A stretch of DNA of 64,000 nt from JADJNY01 sp046349615. GTDB taxonomy: Bacteria > Planctomycetota > UBA1135 > GCA-002686595. The notes under the pieces were generated by a model. The model had not been told where the DNA came from. It ran no database searches and worked only from the letters and a program-made list of their open reading frames with translations. The position numbers and the translations under genes were made by a program. Of the stretch, positions 7,788 through 17,075 are shown piece by piece. Numbering within the stretch: the first letter of the stretch is position 1; each line of letters opens with the position of its first letter. The DNA lies in contig JAXMBZ010000012.1 in NCBI GenBank assembly GCA_046349615.1, forward strand, positions 1 through 64,000, written 5' to 3'.

Positions 7788-8747
7788 TCACGACTTCGAG
7801 GCGCGCGCGAGGGCCTCGAACGCCTCCCGCGCCGCGGTCGGCCCCCGGTGGGAGTCGCGGGAGAGCTCGACCGCCGCGACGCCGGTGAAGCGCGCCCGGC
7901 GCAGGGCTGCGAGCGTCGCTCCGAGGTCGAGGTCCCCCGCGCCGAACGGTCGGTGCTCGTGCCGACCGCGCGGGGCATCGTCCAGTTGCACCCCCACCAG
8001 GTAGGGCCCGAGGGACTCGATCTGGGCTTCTACGGGCTCGTCTCGGGTAGCCAAGAGGTGACCAACGTCCAGAGTGAGGCCGAGCTCCTCCGCGCGGTCG
8101 CCCAACCGGCGGCGAAGCTCGAGGTAGCCCGTCGGCCGCTCGACGAACATGCCCGGCTCGGGCTCGAAGCCGAGCGCGACGCTGGAGCGCCGGGCGTGGT
8201 CGAGCACCGGGACGAGCCCCGCGACGAGCCGCTCCCAGAGGCTCTCGACCCTGGGCGCCCTCCGCGGCCGGCTCGAACGCCGACTCCGCGGCGCGGGTAC
8301 TCCCGGCGTCGGCCCGGGAGGGTCGCCGGTCCGTCCGTCCGGCTCGGCGCCGGCCCACAGCGACACGACGGTCGCCTCGAGGTCGACGGCGAGGTCGATC
8401 GTCCGGCGGAGGAAGTCCACGCGTCGGGCGCGGTCGGCGGCGCGCGGCGCGAGCAGGGTCGGCGCGTGCTTCACCTCCGCATCCATGAGGAAGCGAGCGC
8501 CGGTCTCGAGCACAAGCTCGAGGTCGAGCTCCTTCGCGAGCCGGCGCACGCGGCGGACCTCCGCCCGGTCGAGGCGGTAGAGGTCGAGCTGCCCGACGTC
8601 CGGCGTGATCGCGACCGCTCGATACCCGAGGCCCGCGAGCAGGTGGAGCGCGTCCTCGACGCGGTGGTGCGCGAGCCCGTTCGTGTTGTAGCCGAGCCGG
8701 AACGGGTGGCGCGGGTTCGCGCGCGCGCGGCGGACGCGCGAGGTCAT
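7788..8747 (-). CDS. sugar-phosphate isomerase/epimerase-like TIM-barrel protein
   Basis: A 319-residue protein of the xylose-isomerase-like / AP endonuclease 2 superfamily. Signs are PFRLGYNTNGLAHHRVEDAL at the start, YRAVAITPDVGQLD, the metal-ligand strands LGFEPEPGMFV (Glu) and LGLTLDVGHLLATRDEP (Asp, His), VGVQLDDAPRGRHEHRPFGA and a final VAAVELSR. All are typical barrel-strand ends for a divalent metal site. The substrate is unknown. Start ATG 8747 overlaps the stop of the TatB-like gene as ATGA, so the two are translationally coupled. The middle region (about residues 125-155) is Arg/Pro-rich and divergent. Confidence 0.7.
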   Translation of the reverse strand: MTSRVRRARANPRHPFRLGYNTNGLAHHRVEDALHLLAGLGYRAVAITPDVGQLDLYRLDRAEVRRVRRLAKELDLELVLETGARFLMDAEVKHAPTLLAPRAADRARRVDFLRRTIDLAVDLEATVVSLWAGAEPDGRTGDPPGPTPGVPAPRSRRSSRPRRAPRVESLWERLVAGLVPVLDHARRSSVALGFEPEPGMFVERPTGYLELRRRLGDRAEELGLTLDVGHLLATRDEPVEAQIESLGPYLVGVQLDDAPRGRHEHRPFGAGDLDLGATLAALRRARFTGVAAVELSRDSHRGPTAAREAFEALARASKS

Positions 8748-9394
8748 GCGCGCTCGCCCCCGCCCGATTCGGGATCGCCGGGCGCGCGCCGCGCTTCGAC
8801 ACCCTCGGGCGGACGGCGCGGGAGCGTCAGCGGATCGCGGAGCGCGGGCTCGGCCGCCGGCTCGGCCGGGGACGGGATCGGGAACGGCGGTCCGCGGCGT
8901 TCGACGACGAACGGACCTCCGACGGCGGCGGAGTCGGGCTCCGCTGCGATGGAGCCTGGCGTGCTGCCCGCGCTGGAGGTCGGCGCGGTCGTCGAGGGGC
9001 TCGGCGTGCTCGCGGAAGACGCCGGAGTCGTCGAACTCGGGGCGTTCGCGGCTTCGGCAGCGCTCGCGGTCGACGCAGCGGTCTCTTCGCGCTGCTGATT
9101 GACCTCGACGCGCCGCTGGAACTCGTTCGCGGCGGTGCGCGCGATCGCGCCGGCCGACAGATCGCGCGGGACCGCGTCGCGGATCGACTCGATGCTGCGC
9201 TGGACCTCGCGCACTTCCTTGTCGACGCCGGAGTCCTTCCACGCCGTGTCGAGCTGGCGCCGGAGCTTTCCGATCTGCGCGCCGGCCTGCGCGGCGACCT
9301 GCGGCAGACGACGTCCGAAGACGAGCACCGCTGCGACGACGACGACGATCAGCTCCGTCGTGTCCAGGTTGCCGATCAGGGCGAGGGTCGTCAC
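8744..9394 (-). CDS. TatA/TatB-like twin-arginine translocase subunit with a long disordered tail
   Basis: A 216-residue protein with the TatA/B layout: a short N-terminus, one helix (LDTTELIVVVVAAVLVFG, about residues 10-27), then FGRRLPQVA and an amphipathic helix QAGAQIGKLRRQLDTAW. Residues about 55-100 are charged and probably helical, as in TatB. From about 100 onward the chain is Ser/Thr/Ala/Pro-rich and low in complexity. The length and extended helical part favour TatB over TatA. No tatC lies nearby. It follows a 35-residue membrane protein by 7 bp and overlaps the isomerase-like gene downstream. Confidence 0.75.
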   Translation of the reverse strand: MTTLALIGNLDTTELIVVVVAAVLVFGRRLPQVAAQAGAQIGKLRRQLDTAWKDSGVDKEVREVQRSIESIRDAVPRDLSAGAIARTAANEFQRRVEVNQQREETAASTASAAEAANAPSSTTPASSASTPSPSTTAPTSSAGSTPGSIAAEPDSAAVGGPFVVERRGPPFPIPSPAEPAAEPALRDPLTLPRRPPEGVEARRAPGDPESGGGERA

Positions 9395-9401
9395 GGGCGC
9401 A

Positions 9402-9509
9402 TCACCGCTTGTAGAGCGCCTTGCGCGCCCGCAGCCCGAGGAAGACCGCGGTCACGATCACGAGGACGAGGGACTCGCGCCACCCGACGTCTTGGAGGAA
9501 GGCCAGCAT
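9402..9509 (-). CDS. possible 35-residue single-helix membrane protein
   Basis: ATG 9509 opens a short frame, MLAFLQDVGWRESLVLVIVT..., with one hydrophobic helix (about residues 14-27) and a basic tail RARKALYKR. It ends 7 bp before the TatB-like gene, an operon-like distance. Inside-positive charge after the helix suggests a membrane microprotein. A GGCGAAAACC segment precedes it rather than a clear Shine-Dalgarno. Upstream, 9546-9577 holds two tandem copies of a 16-bp unit (CGCCACGTCCGCGAGR). Confidence 0.4.
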   Translation of the reverse strand: MLAFLQDVGWRESLVLVIVTAVFLGLRARKALYKR

Positions 9510-9758
9510 GGTTTTCGCCGGAGCACGGCGGTCGGACAGTATGGCCGCCACGTCCGCGAGACGCCACGTCCGCGAGGCCGGAGGCAACCCGCGCGCGGGG
9601 AGAAGCACGTCGCGGGGCGATTCGCGAGCCGGAGCCCGCGACGACGGCTCGCTGGCGGCGTCCGGGGTGCAGCGGCGAAACGCGCGTTCCTCGCGGCCCG
9701 GCGAGGCGCGCCGTTCGTCGCGCTCGAGCTCCGCGTCTGCGCGCCGGCTCGTGCGCGC

Positions 9759-12700
9759 TCAGTGGTACACGCCGAGCCAGCGGTCGATCAGGCCGAGGCT
9801 CGAGCGCTTCCACGCGAAGAGCGGCTTCAAGTTGATGTTGAAGCTCGCGCCTTCGCCGGCGCGGTAGCCGATCTCGGTCTCCATCACGAAGTCGTGCCCG
9901 ATGCGCCGCAGGAGGAACGTGTTGCCGAGCCCGCGCGAGTCGGAGAACGAGTAGGACTGCTCGAACTCGAGCTCCCACTTCTGCGTCGCGCGGTAGCGCG
10001 TCGTGAACGTCGCCGCCTCGTAGAGCACCGAGCCCCCGTCGTCGCGGCCGAGGTGGTAGCCGAACTCGAGGCCCCAGTCGTGCGCGGGCTCGAACCCGAC
10101 GAACGTGCGCGAGTAGATCGTCTCGTCCTCGCGCAGGTCGTAGCGTCCGTCGTGCGTGAAACCGATCGGCACGGAGCCCCAGAACGTGAGGAACTCGCTG
10201 AGCACGGAGACGGGCTGGAAGCCCTCGCGCTGACCGCTCGGCAGGTCCGTCGCGTACGCGTCGCGGACGTCGAGGTCGAAGTGCTCTTCGCTCTGCGGCT
10301 TCCACCAACGCGAACGGACTCCGAGCTCGACGACGCGGCCGTCGAGCGGATCCTCGACGTGGTCGATGCGCACGGGATCGCCGCCGGTCGTCTCGATGTC
10401 GAGGTCGCCGCGCAACGTCAACGTCGGCGCGATCGCGTGGATGCTCCCGTTCCCGAAGCGCTTCCAGAACGTCGTGCCGAGCTCGACGCCCGCGAACGCG
10501 GCAAGACGCGCGGGAGCCTTCGACTCGTCGACGCCTTGGTCCCACGCGGTGAAGCGGCCTTCGACGAACGGCGTGGCGCGCGCGTTCCAGAGGCCGAGCT
10601 CGAACGGCATCTCGACGCGGTGGATCGAGTCCGCGCGCAGCACGTCGCGGCTGCCGAGTCCGTCGGGGAACGGCGTGAAGTAGCGCGAATCCCCGTCGCG
10701 ACGGCGCAGGTAACCCGCGCTGTTCTGCGTCGAGTAGTAGAGCGGGAGCTCGCCGAAGTGTCCGAACGGCGTGCGACCTCTCACGAGGCCGACGCTCGGC
10801 AGCTCCTCGACGTCGGTGCGGTCTTCGAACAGCACCTTCGCGCTCGCGTGGAAGTACCAGTCGTCCCAGCTCGAGCGGAAGTGGAGGTAGTTGTCCTTCT
10901 GCTCGTAGTCGAGGTAGTCGCGCTCGAAGAACTCGCTCTGCACGCCGGCGTCGGACTGCTTCGACAGAGCGAGATCCCACCAACGTCGTTCGGTCGGCGC
11001 CCAGCGGCCGCGCGCACGGAACCAGGTGCGCAGCAGAGAGCGATCGTCGGGGTCGACGCGAACGAGGCCCTTGTCCGCCTGCCGATCCGGGATCCCGTCG
11101 ATCGACGAGTCCAGATGGAACAGCATGCGGCCGCGCCGCGAGTCCCCTTGCACGGGTTCGCGCACGACGTACTCGAGTCCCGTCCCGAGCAGCACGCCGC
11201 GCGAGCCGAGGTAGCCTGCGTCGAGCTTCCAACGCCCGTCGGGGATGTCGACCGTCGGGAGATCGAGGAACTTGTCGAACAGCCCGCCGATGCCCTTGCC
11301 GACCTTGCCGAGCGGAAGGTTGAACGAAGAACGCAGCGCCGTGCCGAAGCGCGCGGTGTTGCCGAAGTTCAGGTCGCCGATGAACGGGTAGCCGTTCTCG
11401 TCGCTGCCCGCGAGCAGCGGCGGGAGCGGCATCGCCCAACTGTCGCCGAAGCGCAGCGAGTTCTCGCGCGCGGACACGTAGAAGCTGCGGCTCTTCGCGC
11501 GACGCGGCGGCTTGAGGCGCAGGTCGTGCGTCTCGATCACGTAGTGCGGATCGTCGTACTCGCACGACGTGAGCACGGCGCGGTCGGCGCGCAGCGAGAG
11601 ATCCGGACCGATGCTCAGCCACTGCGCCTTGGCGCGGAAGCGCTGCATCTTGTTGCGAATCTCGATGTCCTGGATGACGTCGGCGTCCTGCGCCCAGCCG
11701 CGACCCTCCTTGAGGTCGAGGTACATCGCCGCGGCGCGCGCGATGCGCTCGCCCGCCTCGGTGAGCTCCATGTTGCCCTCGAGGTACATCTCCGAGAGCA
11801 CCTGCGCGATCGGGTGCTGACGCAGCATCGCGAAGCGATCGGCGAGCGTCTTGTCGTCGCCCGGCTTGCCGGGTGCGTTCGGCGCGCTCGGCGCGTCCGG
11901 CACGGTGACGCGGAGCTCGGGGCCCTGCGCCTTCTCACGCATCACCTTCTCGCCGCGCTTGCGCCACTCGTCGCGGTCGACCCAGAAGAGCGCCCACAGC
12001 GCGCGCATCTCCTTCTCGCCCTGCCGGAAGCGCGGGTTGCGCAGCACGAGGATCGTGCTCTCGCCGCGCGCGAACGGCTGCAGCGATTCGTAGGTGACCG
12101 ACCACGAATCCGCGGCGCCGCCGACGGGCGTGAGCTTGCCCTTGTCGGACGAGAGCAGCAGGTTCTCCGCGTCGTACTGGATCCACGACGACTCGAGCAC
12201 CGCGCCCGCACGCGACACGAGCTCGAGGCGCGCGGGAGAGCCTTCGATGCGCGTCGTGTCCGCGTTCCCGCGCAGCGTGTCGCCGATGGCGCGCGCGCGG
12301 TCTTGAAGCGTCGCGGTGAAGCCGCCCGTCGCTTCGATCCACGCGATCGCCTTGCGATCGAGCTTCGCGTCGCGCTGGAAGTCGCCCGTGATCCGCAGCG
12401 TGCCGGAGTCGATCTCCCAACCTTCGCCCTGGCCCGTGCGCCCCGTCGCGTGCGCCTTGCCGTCGAGCACGATCTCGCGTTCGTTCGCGTGGAAGTGCTG
12501 CGTCGAGAGCTCGAGCACCGCAGGCGTGCCCGCGGGGAGCGCGCCGGCCTCCGGATCGATGCCGACGACGACGTTGGCGGCCTCGACGTGCGTCTCGTCG
12601 AAATCGATCCACGTCGCGCGCATCGCGTAGGGCTGGCCGCGTTCGCCGAGCGTCCCGCGCGCGTCGACGGTTCGTCCGTCGAACGATTCGAGCCGACCGT

Positions 12701-15002
12701 GACGCCTGCGATCGAGCGTGAACTTGTCGCCCGAGCCGCGCAGCCCCGCGGCCGCCGCGAGTGGATCGGGCTTCCAATCGACGCGCACGCCGCCCTCCGC
12801 GACGATGTCGGAGTCGCCGAGGCGCGCGTCGCCCTCCGCGCCCTTCTCGCGCGTGCGCGCCGTGCCGTCGACGGTGAGCGTCTGGCACTCGAGCTCGCCC
12901 TTGCGACCGAGGCTCGCGAAGTTCGCGCGCACGCCGCCTTTCGCCTTTGCGTGGTACGTGCGCTCCTTCGCATCGGCCGGCGCGACTCCGGCGGGCAGCG
13001 GATCGAGCGCGAGGTCGAGTGCGTTGCTCGCCAGGTGGTAGGCGTCCTGTCCCGCGGCGAAGTCCACGACGACCTCGCCGCGCGCGTGCACCTCTTCGTC
13101 GCGCGCGGTGATCTCGAGCGCGCGCGCTTCGGCGGAGAGCGGGCCCTTCGTCGTCTCACGCCGCGCGAGGATCCAACGCGCGGGATCCGAGGACGTGCCG
13201 TAGAGCTCGACCGACTCGCGACCGTGCACGACCGCGCGTTCCGCGTTGCCGTCGCCCGCGGCGCCGTTGAAGTGCACGTTGCCTTCCGCGACGAACTCCT
13301 TCGTGTCCCAGTCGAGGTCGTTGACGCGCTCCGCGCTCGCGTCGAAACCGTCCGGGCCTTCCGCCTTCAGCGTCACCCGGCGCGCGATCGGGATCGACAC
13401 GCGGCCCTGCGACGTGCGCGCCTCCAGGCCGCCGGCGGCGACGAGCGTGACCTGGCCCTTGCCTGCCGGCGTGCCCGTGACCGTCGTCGTGCCGTTCGTC
13501 ACGACGATGACGGCTTCCTTGTCGGGCGCGGGGAGCTCGATGCGCACGTCGAGCGCATCGGTGACGAGCTCCGCGTCCGTGTAGCGGGCGTGGACGCCGC
13601 CGCGCGCAGCGAGCGTGCCTCCGCGACGGTCCTTGCGCACCGCGCCGGTGAGCCGCTCGCCGGAGAGGAGCTCGAACCCGAGCGCGGGGACCTTGAGCGT
13701 CGACGCGCCCGCGAGGTCGAGCGTCGTGTCGCCGCCGAACGTGACGACCAGCGGACCGACACCGTCGAGTTCCGCCTGCGCGTCCTGCAGCTTGCGCTCG
13801 ATCTCGCCGGGGTTCGGACGCTGCGCCAGATACTTGCCGAGCACGACAGTCCCACGCGGCGACCCGTTCAGCTCCGTGCGGCTGAGCCGTCCGCCCGCGT
13901 CGAATGCGAACGTCGCCGCGTCGCCGTGGAAGACGTCGCCGCTCGATTCGAGCACGACGTTTCCGTCGAGCACGCCGCGTTCGAGGCGATCGTTCTCGCG
14001 GAACCAGAACTCGGCGTGGCGCGCGCGGAACGTGTCGCCGCGGCTCGTCGCGACGACGTCTTCCAGCGCGTCGATGCGTTCGAGGCGGAAATCGGCGAGG
14101 TCCTTCGAGCCTCCGCGGCCGACGAGGTGGAGCGTGCGCGCTTCCAGCACGAGCGGCTCCTCGCCGCTGACGTCGAACTTCGAACCGTCCGTCGTCGACA
14201 GGTCGAGCGTCGCGGGTCCGTCGGGCTTCGTCGGGTCGACGAGCACGCGCTTCACGCGGATCGGTCCGCTCCCCGTCGCGCGCAGCGTCGCTTCGCCGCC
14301 GCGTTCGAGACGCAGACGCACGAGTCCGTCGCGTGTGAGCACCATCTCGCCGTCGTGCGTGAGCGCGGCTCCGCTCGCTTCGCGGCGGAGATCGAAGCCC
14401 GTGCCTTCCGCGTGGAAGCCGTTGCCATCGAACTGCACGCGATCCTGAGAGTCGATGCGATCGACGAGACGTCCCTGGACGAGGTGCCACGTGAGCTTCG
14501 GCGTCGAGAGCGAGAGCGGGACGATCGGCGCGCCCTCGTGCATCGTCATGCGCACGCTCGAGAAGTCGACCTTCTCGCCGTCGCCGATCGTGAACTTGCC
14601 CTGCTGGATCGGGATGTGGAGCTGCGTCACCGGCGACGAGAGCTCGAAGCGCAGCTTCTTCGTCTCCGGGTCGTGCACCGCGATCGTGAGCTCGTGCGCG
14701 TCGTAGAGATCGCCGCCGAGCGCTTTCAGATCGTCCGAGTGCACCTGGTAGAGCGGACGACCTTGCTCGGGATCGTCCGACGTGAACACGGTGAAGTCCG
14801 TGCGCCCGTCGAGCACGATGCCGACGGCGGCGCGCTGCTCGCCCGGCTTCGTCGGCGCGCCGGGCACCTCGGTGAAGTTCGTCGGCGGCGCGGGCTTCTC
14901 CTTCGGCGCGACGTCTTCCTTGGGCGCGTCCTTGCCGACGACCCAGACGAGCACGGTGAGCCCCGCGCCGAAGAGCAGGAGGAAGAGGACGACCTTCTTC
15001 AT
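9759..15002 (-). CDS. giant LPS-transport protein: LptC-like anchor, OstA/LptA-like repeats and LptD-like barrel in one chain
   Basis: A 1747-residue protein. The N-terminus MKKVVLFLLLFGAGLTVLVW is one helix with no AxA cleavage site, as in the inner-membrane protein LptC. A Pro/Lys linker follows. Residues about 60-1100 are repeated beta-rich units of OstA/LptA type (for example LRFELSSPVTQLHIPIQQG, FVAEGNVHFNGAAGDGNAER and VLELSTQHFHANEREIVLDG). Residues about 1100-1240 contain MYLEGNMELTEAGERI and RADRAVLTSCEYDDPHYVIE, which resembles the LptD segment before the barrel. The last about 500 residues alternate aromatic and polar strands and end RWLGVYH, as outer-membrane barrels do. It overlaps kdsC by ATGA. 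The gene order kdsD-kdsC-lptC-lptA of enterobacteria supports the call. No lptB is in the window. Confidence 0.75.
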   Translation of the reverse strand: MKKVVLFLLLFGAGLTVLVWVVGKDAPKEDVAPKEKPAPPTNFTEVPGAPTKPGEQRAAVGIVLDGRTDFTVFTSDDPEQGRPLYQVHSDDLKALGGDLYDAHELTIAVHDPETKKLRFELSSPVTQLHIPIQQGKFTIGDGEKVDFSSVRMTMHEGAPIVPLSLSTPKLTWHLVQGRLVDRIDSQDRVQFDGNGFHAEGTGFDLRREASGAALTHDGEMVLTRDGLVRLRLERGGEATLRATGSGPIRVKRVLVDPTKPDGPATLDLSTTDGSKFDVSGEEPLVLEARTLHLVGRGGSKDLADFRLERIDALEDVVATSRGDTFRARHAEFWFRENDRLERGVLDGNVVLESSGDVFHGDAATFAFDAGGRLSRTELNGSPRGTVVLGKYLAQRPNPGEIERKLQDAQAELDGVGPLVVTFGGDTTLDLAGASTLKVPALGFELLSGERLTGAVRKDRRGGTLAARGGVHARYTDAELVTDALDVRIELPAPDKEAVIVVTNGTTTVTGTPAGKGQVTLVAAGGLEARTSQGRVSIPIARRVTLKAEGPDGFDASAERVNDLDWDTKEFVAEGNVHFNGAAGDGNAERAVVHGRESVELYGTSSDPARWILARRETTKGPLSAEARALEITARDEEVHARGEVVVDFAAGQDAYHLASNALDLALDPLPAGVAPADAKERTYHAKAKGGVRANFASLGRKGELECQTLTVDGTARTREKGAEGDARLGDSDIVAEGGVRVDWKPDPLAAAAGLRGSGDKFTLDRRRHGRLESFDGRTVDARGTLGERGQPYAMRATWIDFDETHVEAANVVVGIDPEAGALPAGTPAVLELSTQHFHANEREIVLDGKAHATGRTGQGEGWEIDSGTLRITGDFQRDAKLDRKAIAWIEATGGFTATLQDRARAIGDTLRGNADTTRIEGSPARLELVSRAGAVLESSWIQYDAENLLLSSDKGKLTPVGGAADSWSVTYESLQPFARGESTILVLRNPRFRQGEKEMRALWALFWVDRDEWRKRGEKVMREKAQGPELRVTVPDAPSAPNAPGKPGDDKTLADRFAMLRQHPIAQVLSEMYLEGNMELTEAGERIARAAAMYLDLKEGRGWAQDADVIQDIEIRNKMQRFRAKAQWLSIGPDLSLRADRAVLTSCEYDDPHYVIETHDLRLKPPRRAKSRSFYVSARENSLRFGDSWAMPLPPLLAGSDENGYPFIGDLNFGNTARFGTALRSSFNLPLGKVGKGIGGLFDKFLDLPTVDIPDGRWKLDAGYLGSRGVLLGTGLEYVVREPVQGDSRRGRMLFHLDSSIDGIPDRQADKGLVRVDPDDRSLLRTWFRARGRWAPTERRWWDLALSKQSDAGVQSEFFERDYLDYEQKDNYLHFRSSWDDWYFHASAKVLFEDRTDVEELPSVGLVRGRTPFGHFGELPLYYSTQNSAGYLRRRDGDSRYFTPFPDGLGSRDVLRADSIHRVEMPFELGLWNARATPFVEGRFTAWDQGVDESKAPARLAAFAGVELGTTFWKRFGNGSIHAIAPTLTLRGDLDIETTGGDPVRIDHVEDPLDGRVVELGVRSRWWKPQSEEHFDLDVRDAYATDLPSGQREGFQPVSVLSEFLTFWGSVPIGFTHDGRYDLREDETIYSRTFVGFEPAHDWGLEFGYHLGRDDGGSVLYEAATFTTRYRATQKWELEFEQSYSFSDSRGLGNTFLLRRIGHDFVMETEIGYRAGEGASFNINLKPLFAWKRSSLGLIDRWLGVYH

Positions 15003-15553
15003 CGCAGCGCCGCGTCGACGAGCGCGTTCCAACGGTCGCGCGCGCGCAGGAGGTCCTCGACGAGCTCGCGCACCGCGCCGCGGCCGCCGCTCGCGCGCGT
15101 GACGTGGTCCGCGCGCTCCTTCACGGCCTCGCAGGCGTTCGCGGGCGCGACGAAGAGCGCGCAATCGCCGCGCAGCGCGAGGTCGGGCAGGTCGTCGCCC
15201 ATCGCGAGCGTGCGCTCGCGCGGGATGCCGAGCCGCGCTTGGATCGCGCGCAGGCTCTCGCCTTTGTGCGGCGAGCGCTCGACGAGCTCGTCGGCGTGCA
15301 GTTCCTTCGCGCGCGCGCGCGTCGCGGCGCAACCGCGCCCGGTGATCCAGACCTGGCGGATGCCCTCTTTCTCGAGCCAACGCTGCGCGAGCCCGTCGTG
15401 CACGTGGAAGTGCATGAGCTCGTCGTGCGGGCCGTTCACGCCGTAGACGATGCGCCCGTCGGTGAGCACGCCGTCGACGTCGAGCACGACGAGCTCGACG
15501 CGCGCGAGCGCGCTCCAGGACGCCGCGGTCCACGTGGGCGCAGGCGAACTCAC
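14999..15553 (-). CDS. kdsC: 3-deoxy-D-manno-octulosonate 8-phosphate phosphatase (KdsC)
   Basis: A 184-residue HAD-superfamily phosphatase without a cap domain. It removes phosphate from Kdo-8-P in Kdo synthesis for the LPS inner core. Motif I is LDVDGVLTDG (nucleophile Asp about 25), motif II is WITGRG, and motif IV is MGDDLPDLAL. ERSPHKGESL supplies the motif III lysine. The length and order match the KdsC family. Its stop overlaps the start of the giant Lpt gene by four bases. kdsD lies 81 bp upstream on the same strand. Confidence 0.9.
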   Translation of the reverse strand: MSSPAPTWTAASWSALARVELVVLDVDGVLTDGRIVYGVNGPHDELMHFHVHDGLAQRWLEKEGIRQVWITGRGCAATRARAKELHADELVERSPHKGESLRAIQARLGIPRERTLAMGDDLPDLALRGDCALFVAPANACEAVKERADHVTRASGGRGAVRELVEDLLRARDRWNALVDAALR

Positions 15554-15634
15554 GCGCGGTCCTTCGCGGCGGTGCGAGGCCGCCCGCTCTCGCTTCGATC
15601 GCGGCCGTTCTTCGTCGGGGACACGTCGTCGCTC

Positions 15635-16633
15635 CTACGAGATCCGCACGTCGAGGAGATCCTGCACGTCGAGCAACCCGATCGCGCGCTTCGTCGCGTC
15701 GACGACCGCGATCTGGTCGATGCGATGTTCGTGCAGGAGGTGCTGCGCTTCCTCGACGAGCTGCTCGCCGAGGATCGTCTTCGGCGTCTTGCCCATGTGC
15801 AGGTCGACGGCGTCGTTCGTGTCGAGCGTGTTGCGCTCGAGCATGCGCGCGAGGTCGCCGTGCGTGAAGATGCCGACGAGCTTCTCTTCGCCGTCGACGA
15901 CGAGCGCCGCGCCGGGCCTTCCCGGAGTGCGGTTCATCACGCGCACGACCTCGGCGAGCTTCGTCCCGCTCTTCACGAGCGGGAGCTGCTCGCCCTGGCG
16001 CATGACCTCCTTCACCTTCATCAGCTTGCGCCCGAGCATCCCGCCGGGGTGGTAGAGCGCGTAGTCCTCGCGCGAGAAGTCGCGCTCCTGCAGCACGACC
16101 ATCGCGAGCGCGTCGCCCATCGCGAGCAGCGCGGACGTGCTCGCCGTCGGCGCGAGCTTCATCGGGCACGCTTCCTCGACCTTTCCGATGTCGAGCACGC
16201 AGTCCGCGTGGCGCGCGAGCGTCGAATCCGACACGCCGGTGAGCGCGAGCAATCGCGCGCCGAGCTTGCGGATCGGACCGAGCAGCGCGTTCACCTCCGC
16301 CGACTCGCCCGAGTTCGAGAGCGCGAGCACGAGGTCCTGCGCGCGGATGCGTCCGAGGTCGCCGTGCAGCGCTTCGGTCGGGTGCAGGAAGATCGACGGC
16401 GTGCCCGTCGACGCGAGCGTCGCGGAGAGCTTCTGACCGACGAGGCCGGCCTTGCCGACGCCGGTGACGACGACCATGCCGTCGCACGCGAGGACGAGCT
16501 CGACGGCGCGCGCGAAGCGGTCGTCGAGGCGGTGCTCGAGCTGCGCGATCGTGCGCGCTTCGAGACGGAGCACCTCCGCCGCGCGCGCGAGGCGCAGCTT
16601 CCGGAGATCGGGTTCGGTGGCCACCTGCGGCAT
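15635..16633 (-). CDS. kdsD: D-arabinose-5-phosphate isomerase (KdsD/KpsF family)
   Basis: A 332-residue enzyme that converts ribulose-5-P to arabinose-5-P, the first step towards Kdo. The N-terminal SIS domain has VVVTGVGKAGLVGQKLSATL, HGDLGRI and LALSNSGESAEV. EEACPMKLAPTASTSALLAM and YHPGGMLGRKLMKVKEVM are the family signatures. Two CBS domains follow (about residues 205-332), ending VDATKRAIGLLDVQDLL. ATG 16633 is chosen because homologous sequence begins near there; the frame stays open further upstream. It heads the kdsD-kdsC-Lpt operon and is divergent from the site-2 protease gene. Confidence 0.9.
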   Translation of the reverse strand: MPQVATEPDLRKLRLARAAEVLRLEARTIAQLEHRLDDRFARAVELVLACDGMVVVTGVGKAGLVGQKLSATLASTGTPSIFLHPTEALHGDLGRIRAQDLVLALSNSGESAEVNALLGPIRKLGARLLALTGVSDSTLARHADCVLDIGKVEEACPMKLAPTASTSALLAMGDALAMVVLQERDFSREDYALYHPGGMLGRKLMKVKEVMRQGEQLPLVKSGTKLAEVVRVMNRTPGRPGAALVVDGEEKLVGIFTHGDLARMLERNTLDTNDAVDLHMGKTPKTILGEQLVEEAQHLLHEHRIDQIAVVDATKRAIGLLDVQDLLDVRIS

Positions 16634-17075
16634 CCTTGGCGCTCGGGGAGGGAGAGACGACGGGTTTCGGTTCGCGACGCGGCGGAAGGAGCGCGGCGAG
16701 GACGCGCGCGCTGCGTCCGAGGGCCGCGCCGCGCCGGACGGACCGCGCGGAACGCCCGGGTGTCCGCTCAACCCCTCGCAGGACGCCTGGGGCGGCGGAT
16801 TCTATGCCTCGCGCACGGCTCGGAACAACGCCGCGGAAGGCGGGGTCGAGCGCGTTCCGCTCGACCGCGTCGACGTTGGGTACGACTTCGGCGCGACGGC
16901 GCTCGCGCGCGCTCCCCGTCGTGGTGCGGATCGCGACCGCATGGTAGATACGCCGCTTCGCGCCGCGCTCCGCCGTCGGCGCCTTCGGAGACCCGCCATC
17001 CGCCGCCTCACGCGCCTCCTGCGACGCTCGCTCCCCGTCCTCGCGGGGTGTTCCGCGTTCCTCGCGCTGCCCCTG
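16634..17075. other. 442-bp divergent region between kdsD and the site-2 protease gene
   Basis: It must hold the promoters of both divergent operons. An ATG at 16941 is in frame with the protease and could be its start instead of 17076, so up to 135 bp of the right part may be coding. No other gene or clear operator is visible. Confidence 0.4.

Noticed and set aside
9099..15446. A 2115-codon open frame on the plus strand
   Set aside because: It is antisense to kdsC and the giant Lpt gene, is Arg/Glu/Val-rich nonsense with no domain, and arises from GC-rich codon bias on the other strand.
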